Below, in pieces: positions 1 through 7,051 of a stretch of DNA of 13,929 bases. A program made the translations under genes and the position numbers. The notes beneath the pieces are model-generated. The model ran no database searches, was not told where the DNA came from, and saw only the letters and a program-made list of their open reading frames with translations. The stretch covers positions 1-13,929 of the forward strand of contig JAFYZE010000300.1 in the NCBI GenBank assembly GCA_017548805.1. Direction: 5' to 3'. This DNA is from Bacteroidales bacterium. Its GTDB lineage: Bacteria; Bacteroidota; Bacteroidia; Bacteroidales; UBA932. Position 1 is the stretch's first letter. Each line of letters opens with the position of its first letter.

Positions 1-821
1 AGGGCCATCAGGGTGGATGCTATTCCGGCCTTGGCGTACTGGACCGCCATCAATGAAAGGGATACTCCGAGGAAAGGACCGAAGAAGGTGGTCAGGGCTG
101 CGAAGCCCATGCCCTTGCGGTCATGGAGCGCTTCGCGGACCTGCCCGAGGGACTTGCGCAGGGCGAGTATGGCTGCGAAGCCGATAAGGCCGAAGACGGC
201 GCGGATGAAGGTCCCGGCGAAGGGCATCAGCCGCGCGATCGCGGCGGGGGCCTCCGCCGGGACGGAGGCCTCGTAGTACTCGAGGCCTATCTTGCTGAGT
301 ACCAGGCCTACGCCCTGGCCTACGCCGGCGCCGATGCCGAGCAGTACACCTTTCAAGGGCAACTGTAGCGTCAGCTTGTGTGATTCGCCTCCGCGGTTGA
401 GGATGGAGTAACCGATACCGGTGAGGGTGACAAGCATCGCTAGCCAGGAGTGCCAGGACATGGCCTCGCCCAGCATCAGCCAGCCGGCGATGCCGGCGAC
501 GGGCGGGGCGAGCGTCATGAACAGCTGTCCGTAACGCGAGCCGAAGACGACGTAAGAGTTGAAAAGGCAATAGTCCCCGAAGACATACCCTACCAGCCCG
601 GAAAGGGCGAGCCAGAACCATGCCCGGCCGTCTGCATACTGCGGATAGGGGGATCCAGTGAAAGCCCATAGGAGAATGGCCAGGAAAAGCAGCGACATCG
701 CCATCCTGATCAGGTTCAGGGGCAGGGCCCCGATCCTGTGGCTGGCGATGTCGGCAAACAGCGCGGTGGCCGTCCACGAGAAGGCCACGATCAGCGCTAT
801 GATCTCTCCGAAGTATTGCAT
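1..821 (-). CDS. EamA/DMT-family membrane transporter (C-terminus outside window)
   Basis: A multi-pass inner-membrane permease of the drug/metabolite transporter superfamily; the substrate cannot be told. Reading the minus strand from the ATG at 821 gives an open frame of 273 residues to the window edge. The protein starts MQYFGEIIALIVAFSWT and has two related EamA halves, roughly residues 5-140 and 155 to the end. Typical marks are the small-residue helix GLVGYVFGDYCLFNSY, then GWLMLGEAMSWHSWLAM, the linker ILNRGGESHKL, and AVQYAKAGIASTLMAL close to the edge, which normally comes about 30-40 residues before the end of such proteins (about 300 residues). It lies 27 bases downstream of the GH51 gene on the same strand, so it may be read from the same transcript. 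Its role in glycan use is doubtful; it may simply border the locus. No good promoter box is seen in the 27-base gap. Confidence 0.88.
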   Translation of the reverse strand, partial: MQYFGEIIALIVAFSWTATALFADIASHRIGALPLNLIRMAMSLLFLAILLWAFTGSPYPQYADGRAWFWLALSGLVGYVFGDYCLFNSYVVFGSRYGQLFMTLAPPVAGIAGWLMLGEAMSWHSWLAMLVTLTGIGYSILNRGGESHKLTLQLPLKGVLLGIGAGVGQGVGLVLSKIGLEYYEASVPAEAPAAIARLMPFAGTFIRAVFGLIGFAAILALRKSLGQVREALHDRKGMGFAALTTFFGPFLGVSLSLMAVQYAKAGIASTLMA

Positions 822-841
822 ATTGTAAGTTCAGGCCGAAG

Positions 842-881
842 TTAAGCTTTATTTTTCAAGAATGAAAATAGTAAAGCTTAA
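842..881 (-). terminator. Long hairpin over the 3' end of the GH51 gene
   Basis: TTAAGCTTTA at 842-851 is the exact reverse complement of TAAAGCTTAA at 872-881. Inside this pair lies a second perfect pair, TTTTCA (853-858) and TGAAAA (863-868), around a four-base loop. Only a small internal bulge separates the two stems, so the RNA could fold as one long hairpin. It covers the last ten or so codons and the stop of the GH51 gene. No run of T follows on the minus strand, so it is not a standard intrinsic terminator. It could weaken read-through into the transporter gene or stabilise the mRNA 3' end. Confidence 0.35.
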
Positions 882-2816
882 AGCTGGCACGTTCGCCTCG
901 AGGGTCTTTCCTTCTCCGGTGAATGAGGCCTCTGCAGGGACGATGGCGCAGGGCTCGTCAAGAGTGTTGTCGACATACAGCTCATCACTCTTGAGAACGA
1001 TTCTCCTGACGGCCTTCAGACCGGGATCCTTCTTTTTCAAACCTGTGAAATTGAGGCTGATGGCCTGCTCCTTCTCCGAAGTGTTGGCGACTTTGACATA
1101 TACCTTGTCACCGTCCTTCACTGCGCTGGCGAACAGGCCGTTCTGGCCTTCGGCTCCAGATACTGGCTTGCCGTTCATGGTAAGGGTAAGGACATTCTCG
1201 CCCTTGTATTGTCCATAGAGCTGCTGGACATGCCAGCTGATGGTGCGCATCGAGCGGAGGTTGTCGTACCAGATGAGGTCCGGACGCCACTGCCATCCCT
1301 CGACGTGCGCGAAGAGCGGAGCGTAGGTGGCCATGTGGACGATGTCCGCGTTGCGCTCGAGTCCTGTCATGAATGCGGCCTCGAGCAGGGAGGCGTAGAA
1401 GTGGTTCCACTTCTTTCCGGTAGCGTGGCAGGCGTACTCCCCGGCGAAGACCTTTGGTCCCTTGCGGTCGTAGTTGTCATAACGGGATCCCTGGGAGAGG
1501 AACCAGTCGTACGGACGGTAGAAATGCTCGTCGACGAGGTCGGCGCCGAGGCGTTTCATTTCGGGCCAGAGGTAGTCGAACTGCTTTCCCTCGGAATCGG
1601 GGCCGGATGAGCCGACGATCTTGATCTCGGGATGGGCCTTGCGGATGGCATCCACGAAGGGCGCGAGATGGTCGGGGTAGAGCTGGTCCCACTGCTCGTT
1701 GCCGATGCCGATGAACTTCATGTTGAAAGGTGCGGGATGACCCATCTCTGCGCGGAGCGCACCCCACTTGGTGTCAGTGCCGCCATTGGCGAATTCGATA
1801 AGGTCGAGGGCGTCCTGGATGTAGGGCTGAAGCTCCTCTACGGGCACATGTGCCTTGGGATCGTCATTCTGGAACTGGCAGGCGAGGCCGCAGCTGAGGA
1901 TGGGCAGGGGCTCTGAGCCGATGATCTCGCTGAGTAGGAAGAACTCATAGAAGCCAAGCCCGTAGCTCTGGAAATAATCCGGGAAGAAGCGGTGGGGGAA
2001 TGTGTACTCCCAGCGGTTCTCGTTGATCGGGCGGTTCTCGGCAGGGCCGACGCTGTTCTTCCAGTTGTAGCGCGTCTCGAGGTCCGTACCCTCCACGATG
2101 CATCCTCCGGGGAAACGGAAAATGCCGGGATGGAGGTCGGCGAGCGCCTGGGCGAGGTCGCGACGGTAGATGCCTTCAAGTGCATCACCGGGCATCAGGG
2201 AGACATGCTCAAGGTCTACCGTGGCGCGTGGGGCGTCGAGGAAAATGCGAAGGACAGCCTTGGGGTCGGTAACCTCAGGCCTGAGTTCGGCTTCGTATTT
2301 CTTCCACTCCGAGCCGGATACCTTGACGGTCTGCTGGACGAAGAACTGGTTCTCGCCTGACGAAGCGGTGTTTACGAGCTCGACGCGGATGGAACCGTCC
2401 CTTCCTTCAGGGACCCTGGCCCAAACGCTGAAGCGGTAGGTCTTACCCGCCTCTACGCCTATGCCGAAGAATCCTTCGTTGTCAAGTCCTGTCTGCTTGT
2501 GGGCATGGCCGGGATCCTTGAGACGTGCATAGTGAGGGCAACGGTCGAACGGACCGTCCTCGCGGATCTCGACATTGCCGAATGCTTTCCAACCCTGGAG
2601 GGCGTACGGGAACTCGAAGGAACGGTTCTTCACCAGTTCGGCATAGAGTCCGCCGTCGGCGGCGTAGTTGATGTCCTCGAAGAAGATGCCGTACATGGTC
2701 GGCTGGATGGGAGCTCCGACTTTCTTCATGTCGATGTCGAAGCCATTGGTCTGTGCGCTGAGGGAAAGGGCCGAGAAGGCGGTTGCGAGCGCAAGCAGGG
2801 TCTTGTGAACTTTCAT
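849..2816 (-). CDS. GH51 alpha-L-arabinofuranosidase, secreted
   Basis: This enzyme removes terminal alpha-L-arabinofuranosyl units from arabinan or arabinoxylan fragments, probably in the periplasm. The chosen ATG at 2816 gives 655 residues beginning MKVHKTLLALATAFSALSLSAQ, a clean type-I signal peptide. A longer reading from a TTG at 2855 would start inside the proposed promoter box, so I reject it. After the signal comes the GH51 start MYGIFFEDINYAADGGLYAE, then an inserted carbohydrate-binding-like beta-sandwich of the CBM4/9 type (about residues 60-210, with GKTYRFSVWARVPEG). The TIM barrel follows, and a C-terminal beta domain ends LSFTIFILEK. The acid/base is likely Glu374 in GIGNEQWD and the nucleophile likely Glu460 in VFAGEYA; the motif DEHFYRPYDW (about 429-438) lies between them. 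The gene is divergent from the regulator and shares its promoter region. The family call is firm; arabinan rather than arabinoxylan as substrate rests on the GH43 neighbour. Confidence 0.93.
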   Translation of the reverse strand: MKVHKTLLALATAFSALSLSAQTNGFDIDMKKVGAPIQPTMYGIFFEDINYAADGGLYAELVKNRSFEFPYALQGWKAFGNVEIREDGPFDRCPHYARLKDPGHAHKQTGLDNEGFFGIGVEAGKTYRFSVWARVPEGRDGSIRVELVNTASSGENQFFVQQTVKVSGSEWKKYEAELRPEVTDPKAVLRIFLDAPRATVDLEHVSLMPGDALEGIYRRDLAQALADLHPGIFRFPGGCIVEGTDLETRYNWKNSVGPAENRPINENRWEYTFPHRFFPDYFQSYGLGFYEFFLLSEIIGSEPLPILSCGLACQFQNDDPKAHVPVEELQPYIQDALDLIEFANGGTDTKWGALRAEMGHPAPFNMKFIGIGNEQWDQLYPDHLAPFVDAIRKAHPEIKIVGSSGPDSEGKQFDYLWPEMKRLGADLVDEHFYRPYDWFLSQGSRYDNYDRKGPKVFAGEYACHATGKKWNHFYASLLEAAFMTGLERNADIVHMATYAPLFAHVEGWQWRPDLIWYDNLRSMRTISWHVQQLYGQYKGENVLTLTMNGKPVSGAEGQNGLFASAVKDGDKVYVKVANTSEKEQAISLNFTGLKKKDPGLKAVRRIVLKSDELYVDNTLDEPCAIVPAEASFTGEGKTLEANVPALSFTIFILEK

Positions 2817-2852
2817 ATCCTTAGTTTTATGCGAAATTTCCTTATTTTTCGA

Positions 2853-2870
2853 CAAATATAGCTATGTTTG
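2853..2870. promoter_or_regulatory. Divergent promoters inside an 18-bp near-palindrome
   Basis: The sequence CAAATATAGCTATGTTTG matches its own reverse complement at 16 of 18 positions. Each half carries a Bacteroidetes -7 box (TAnnTTTG): TATGTTTG at 2863-2870 for the plus-strand regulator, and TATATTTG (reverse complement of 2853-2860) for the minus-strand GH51 gene. These boxes would give 5' leaders of roughly 15 and 30 bases to the chosen starts at 2893 and 2816. No clear -33 TTTG is seen at the usual distance on either side, which would fit dependence on an activator. The two promoters lie so close that polymerase could hardly occupy both at once. Confidence 0.55.
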
Positions 2871-2892
2871 TATAAATTTAAGTGGATAAACG

Positions 2893-5880
2893 ATGCGCTT
2901 GGGTGGAAAATCGTACATAGTCTCGTGCTTGTTTGCACTGTCTCTTGCGGCAACAGTTCCTGCTGTGGCTGCCGTTGACAATCCCTTCTCCAGGGACTAT
3001 CTCGCCAGCTTCATCACGATGGAGGACGGACTTCCCGGCAATTTCGTGGATGAAGTGTTCATGGACAGTTCCGGCTTCATCTGGGTCGGGACTTCCGGGA
3101 GCGGGCTGTGCCGCTATGACGGATATGGCTTCCTTCCTTTCTCGACCAATACTCCGGTCGGTCTGAAGAACAATTTCATCCGTTACCTGGCAGAAGACCG
3201 CTGGCATCGCCTGTGGATAGCTTCCGAAGGCGGGGTGGATGTGCTTGACCTTGATACATATACCACGACTGACCTGAGCGGTACGGCACTGGAGCCGCAC
3301 CTTAATACCCTTTGTTCGTTTCTGACTGTTGACGCGACCGGGTGTGTATGGCTGAAATCCGGGATAACGCTTCTCCGTGTGTCATTTGACCAGGCAGGTA
3401 GCATCACTTCCGTGGATTCTTTAGAGGACGAACGCCTGTATCCCCAGACCGTCGTTTTCAAGGATGTCGAGGGTGACGGATCCGTATGGATCGGTCTTTC
3501 AGGCCATGTCAGAAAAATCGTCCCATCTTCCGAAGGGCTTAGGGAAGTGCCTGTGCTTGAGGGGTTTTCATACAGGGAGGATGCTTATCTGTCGGATTTC
3601 CTTCTGAGGGAGGACGAAGTGTGGGTGTCTACCAATGACGGCCTTTTCCGCTGCTCCCTGGATAGCGGCAGGTGGAAGCATTATGAATACGATGCTGCTG
3701 ATCCGAGGTCGTTGTCCCAGAATTTCATCACCGGCCTGGCTATCTCTCCGGGCAAGCGCCTCATAGCCGCTTCGCTCAAGGGCTTCAATGTTTTCGACCC
3801 GATCGGGGACGATTTCGTCAGGGTGGCTTCGGATGCTTTCCCGGATCTGCTGGACAGCGATTTCATCAATTGCATCAAGGTCTACGGGGATGAGATCTGG
3901 CTCGGGACGGAGAGCGCCGGTCTGGTGCATCTGTACCCGGGTCGTATCGCTGTCAGTAACGTTGTACATGACCCCCGCGATCCCCGGTCGATCGCAGCCA
4001 ATCCGGTCAACTCCATCTACGAAGATGCGGAAGGACGTATCTGGGTGGGCAATGTCGAAGGCGGACTCAGCATTTCCGGGCCCGGGACGGACGGTTTCCG
4101 TCATCTGACTGCAGGCAATGCAGGCCTCAGCCATAATTCTGTCAGCGCCATCTGTGCCGATGATAGGGGACGGATGTGGGTAGGCACTTGGGGAGGAGGA
4201 GTCGATATCCTCTCGGGCGATCCACCGTTCCGTGTAGAGGCCAGGCTTGTGCCCGGATCCGGCTCGGACGACCGGTTGAGTTATGTGGGGTCACTGATGA
4301 TGGACAGGGTCAACGAACTGATGTGGATTTCCACCAATATGGGCATCTATTATTATGATCTGCGCACCGATGAAGTGCATTCTGCCCTGCGTGAGCAGAC
4401 TTACGGATGCATAGGTTCCTGCATTGACGCATCCGGCCGTCTATGGATGGGCAGCCAGGAGGGGGTGTTTGTCTTCGATTTGACGCGGAGGGACCCTGGA
4501 GCGGCTGATTTCGCATTCCCGGTTGACAATTACAGGTACAAGCTTGACAATCCATCTTCCGGTGCCGTGGAGAAGATCTATAATATATGTATGGCTTCGG
4601 ACGGGACGGTATGGCTCGGAAGCTACGGCAACGGAATATACCGGGTCACGGAAGGAGAGGGGGGAAGTTTCACCTTCAAGAATTATAGCAGTGCTGAAGG
4701 ATTGGTTAACGACGGCGTAAAATGTATTCTGGAGGATGCCGGCGGGCGCCTGTGGGTGTCTACCGAGAATGGCCTGTCCATGTTCTCTCCCGAGACGGGG
4801 CGCTTCGTGTCGTATTCGAAACGGGACGGCCTTCAGTCCTCACAGTTTTACTGGAACGCCGCTTTGCGCTCGTCATCCGGGATGCTCTATTTCGGTAGCG
4901 TCGACGGGCTTTCGGTTGTCGACCCCGGCTACCATGCCCCCGATACTCCATTGTCGCGGCTTCATTTCACAAGGATAACGGTGGGAGACCGTCTGGACTT
5001 GTCCAGCGCACCGGCTTCGCTCCGCCTCCATGAGCGTGACCGTTCGATAGGCTTCGAGTTCTCCGCCCTGACATTCGGCCCGGCTACATCCGTGAGGTAT
5101 TCCGCATACCTGGAGGGGCAGGATGATGGCTGGACAGCCCTGCCTCCTGGACGCAACTACCTAAGTTACACATCGATGCGTAAGGGGCGTTATGTCTTGC
5201 ACATAAAGGCTACAGATGAGTCTGGAGAGAGGGAGTCGGTCTGCGAACTGCCGATCAGGGTGGTCCCGCATTTCTACCATTCCTGGATTTTCTTCCTTTT
5301 CCTCGCCCTGCAGATATTCATAGGTGTAATGGTATGGCAGGACTGGAAGATGAAGTCCCTGGTGCGCCAGCGTGAGGCCCTCCGGGTCACCGTGGAGGAG
5401 CGCACCCGTGAGATCAACCATCAGAAGAAACTCCTGGAGGAGAAAGCTGACGAACTGTCGAGGCAGAACAGGATACTTACACGCCAGAACGAGGAACTGG
5501 CCGGTCACAGGATACTGTCCCAGCAGGAGTCCCGCCCTGCCGAGACCAGGGACGAAAAGTTCATTTCCAAGGCTATCGAGACGATACGCGAAATGTACAA
5601 GGATCCGGACCTGGACGTGACGGCTTTCTGTACGGCGATGGGTATGAGCAAGACCCTTCTCAACAACCGTCTGCAGGAGACCCTTGGTCAATCCATTGGA
5701 CAGTTCATCAGAACCTACCGGCTCTCCATTGCCAGGGAGATGCTTGTCAACAACAGCGAGACGCATAGCATGAACATTTCCGAGATCGCCTACGAGGTCG
5801 GTTTCAACGATCCTAAGTACTTCACACGCTGCTTCTCCAAGGAGTTCGGTGTAGCGCCCAGCGCATACCCGCAAAGCTAG
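2893..5880 (+). CDS. Membrane-spanning propeller sensor with AraC-type DNA-binding domain, no kinase
   Basis: Probable transcriptional regulator of this locus, sensing a glycan fragment in the periplasm. It has 995 residues. Residues 1-27 form a signal sequence (MRLGGKSYIVSCLFALSLAA). About 30-690 hold some 14 two-component-regulator-propeller repeats with blade motifs such as WVGTSGSGL, WIASEGGVDVL, WVSTNDGLF, WLGTESAGL, WVGTWGGGV and WLGSYGNGI; this number fits two seven-bladed propellers. A Y_Y_Y domain follows at about 725-795, one membrane helix at about 797-816 (SWIFFLFLALQIFIGVMVW), a leucine-rich coiled coil at about 823-876, and an AraC/HTH_18 domain at about 887-995 with both helix-turn-helix units intact (LDVTAFCTAMGMSKTLL and MNISEIAYEVGFNDPKYF). 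Usual hybrid two-component systems of this type have about 1300-1400 residues with a kinase and receiver between coil and HTH. Here the coil runs into the HTH within some 10 residues; no H-box or receiver motif is present. It is divergent from GH51 and lies just upstream of the GH43-SusCD genes. Confidence 0.92.
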   Translation: MRLGGKSYIVSCLFALSLAATVPAVAAVDNPFSRDYLASFITMEDGLPGNFVDEVFMDSSGFIWVGTSGSGLCRYDGYGFLPFSTNTPVGLKNNFIRYLAEDRWHRLWIASEGGVDVLDLDTYTTTDLSGTALEPHLNTLCSFLTVDATGCVWLKSGITLLRVSFDQAGSITSVDSLEDERLYPQTVVFKDVEGDGSVWIGLSGHVRKIVPSSEGLREVPVLEGFSYREDAYLSDFLLREDEVWVSTNDGLFRCSLDSGRWKHYEYDAADPRSLSQNFITGLAISPGKRLIAASLKGFNVFDPIGDDFVRVASDAFPDLLDSDFINCIKVYGDEIWLGTESAGLVHLYPGRIAVSNVVHDPRDPRSIAANPVNSIYEDAEGRIWVGNVEGGLSISGPGTDGFRHLTAGNAGLSHNSVSAICADDRGRMWVGTWGGGVDILSGDPPFRVEARLVPGSGSDDRLSYVGSLMMDRVNELMWISTNMGIYYYDLRTDEVHSALREQTYGCIGSCIDASGRLWMGSQEGVFVFDLTRRDPGAADFAFPVDNYRYKLDNPSSGAVEKIYNICMASDGTVWLGSYGNGIYRVTEGEGGSFTFKNYSSAEGLVNDGVKCILEDAGGRLWVSTENGLSMFSPETGRFVSYSKRDGLQSSQFYWNAALRSSSGMLYFGSVDGLSVVDPGYHAPDTPLSRLHFTRITVGDRLDLSSAPASLRLHERDRSIGFEFSALTFGPATSVRYSAYLEGQDDGWTALPPGRNYLSYTSMRKGRYVLHIKATDESGERESVCELPIRVVPHFYHSWIFFLFLALQIFIGVMVWQDWKMKSLVRQREALRVTVEERTREINHQKKLLEEKADELSRQNRILTRQNEELAGHRILSQQESRPAETRDEKFISKAIETIREMYKDPDLDVTAFCTAMGMSKTLLNNRLQETLGQSIGQFIRTYRLSIAREMLVNNSETHSMNISEIAYEVGFNDPKYFTRCFSKEFGVAPSAYPQS

Positions 5881-5919
5881 TGTCCAAAAATCCACCCATT
5901 AGGTTTTTTTGTGCACTTC

Positions 5920-5945
5920 GACATTTTTTATAATGTCTACCTTTG
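5920..5945 (+). promoter_or_regulatory. Promoter of the GH43 gene with adjoining inverted repeat
   Basis: TACCTTTG at 5938-5945 is an exact match to the Bacteroidetes -7 box TAnnTTTG, 20 bases before the GH43 ATG. Directly upstream, GACATT (5920-5925) and AATGTC (5932-5937) form a perfect 6-bp inverted repeat with a 6-base spacer, ending right at the -7 box. No clear -33 TTTG lies at the usual distance; the nearest (5908-5911) is 26 bases away. I infer an inducible promoter for the GH43, lipoprotein, SusC and SusD genes, with the inverted repeat as a candidate regulator site. Confidence 0.55.
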
Positions 5946-5965
5946 CTTCGTAAAACCTTTTAATT

Positions 5966-7015
5966 ATGGCACTGAAGCAAAGACTGACGACCCTGATAAC
6001 TATTCTCGCCGCTTCCACCGTACATATTTGGGCGCAAGCTCCCGTGTGGCCTACGGACTATCCGCAGGTACATGATCCGGTTGTGGCATGCTGCGACGGG
6101 ACCTGGTATCTGTTCGCCACGGGCTTTGGTGTGGATATCCTCAGTTCGCAGGACCTTGTGACTTGGGATTACGCCGGTCGGGTTTTTGAGGAAGCCCCGA
6201 AGTGGGCGGTCGAGTCCGTTCCCGGGTACAGGGGACATACTTGGGCTCCTGATATCCTGTTCCGCGACGGTGTCTATTATCTGTATTATTCCTGCTCCTC
6301 CTTCGGAAAGAATACCTCCGCCATCGGTGTTGCTACCAACCGGACGCTAGATCCCTCGTCTCCCGATTACAAGTGGGAGGACCATGGCTGTGTCGTACGT
6401 TCCGTCGCCGGCCGTGACCTGTGGAATGCCATCGATCCGAACGTCATCATCGATGAGGAAGGAACCGGCTGGCTCAGTTTCGGTTCGTTCTGGGGCGGTA
6501 TCAAACTTGTCCGCCTGGATGCTTCGCTTACCAGGCTTGCGGAACCTCAGGAGTGGTTCCCTGTCTGCCGCAGACCGGAAGGCACGGCCGAGGACACCTC
6601 CCAGACTGACGATGCCATCAAAGCCGATCCCCGTGGAGCGGACTTCGATCCGGGCAACGGTGCTGTCGAGGCGCCTTTCATCGTCCGTCATGACGGTTAC
6701 TATTATCTTTTCGTTTCCTACGACCTTTGCTGCCGCGGCGCCAAAAGTACTTATAAGGTAGTGTGCGGGCGCGCGAAGGAAGTGACCGGTCCTTATGTCG
6801 ATGCTGCCGGCGTCCCGCTGATGCAGGGCGGCGGCACGGCCGTATTGACCGGCAATGACCGCTATCCCGGTGCGGGACATTGCGCTGTCGTCCGGAAGGA
6901 TGGCGGCGATATCATGCTTTTCCATGCCTACGACCGCGATTACGGATACGGTTCCAAGCTCCTGGTGCGTCCTGTGATTTGGTCCTCCGAAGGCTGGCCC
7001 GAAGTGATGCTTTGA
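5966..7015 (+). CDS. GH43 endo-1,5-alpha-L-arabinanase-type glycosidase, secreted
   Basis: Likely cuts the alpha-1,5-linked arabinan backbone. The 349-residue protein starts with a signal peptide, MALKQRLTTLITILAASTV, with likely cleavage after the alanines near residue 23-25. There is no lipobox, so a periplasmic or free secreted protein is expected. The rest is one five-bladed propeller. The GH43 catalytic set is visible: base Asp37 in VHDPVV, the pKa-tuning Asp157 in NAIDPNV, and acid Glu235 in GAVEAPFIV. Motifs typical of the arabinanase branch are GHTWAPDILF, SAIGVATNRTLDP, LSFGSFWGGIKL, YDLCCRGAKSTY and AGHCAVV. An acidic loop of some 20 residues (EDTSQTDDAIKADPRGADFD, about 210-229) just before the acid Glu seems longer than usual. 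It is the first gene of the plus-strand catabolic run, 85 bases after the regulator and 36 before the lipoprotein. An exo-acting arabinanase is possible; the GH43 assignment itself is firm. Confidence 0.9.
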   Translation: MALKQRLTTLITILAASTVHIWAQAPVWPTDYPQVHDPVVACCDGTWYLFATGFGVDILSSQDLVTWDYAGRVFEEAPKWAVESVPGYRGHTWAPDILFRDGVYYLYYSCSSFGKNTSAIGVATNRTLDPSSPDYKWEDHGCVVRSVAGRDLWNAIDPNVIIDEEGTGWLSFGSFWGGIKLVRLDASLTRLAEPQEWFPVCRRPEGTAEDTSQTDDAIKADPRGADFDPGNGAVEAPFIVRHDGYYYLFVSYDLCCRGAKSTYKVVCGRAKEVTGPYVDAAGVPLMQGGGTAVLTGNDRYPGAGHCAVVRKDGGDIMLFHAYDRDYGYGSKLLVRPVIWSSEGWPEVML

Positions 7016-7051
7016 TACTATAATATATAATTTTCATAAAACCACAGAAAA

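Noticed and set aside
121..777. A 218-codon minus-strand frame overlapping the transporter gene
   Set aside because: It is rich in Arg, Pro and His and hydrophilic. The frame starting at 821 instead gives a clean EamA membrane protein over the whole stretch.
2817..2855. An N-terminal extension of GH51 starting at a TTG
   Set aside because: The added 13 residues are charged and would precede a perfect signal peptide; the TTG lies within the proposed -7 box.
5886..5910. Possible terminator after the regulator gene (A-run, short CC/GG stem, T-run)
   Set aside because: The stem has only two GC pairs next to a mismatch and the rest is A-T. The T-run is suggestive, but the hairpin is too weak to call.
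7016..7051. Possible separate promoter before the lipoprotein gene in an AT-rich gap
   Set aside because: No TAnnTTTG match is present; the AT-rich stretch shares TATAAT and TAAAACC words with the GH43 leader, but at different spacing.
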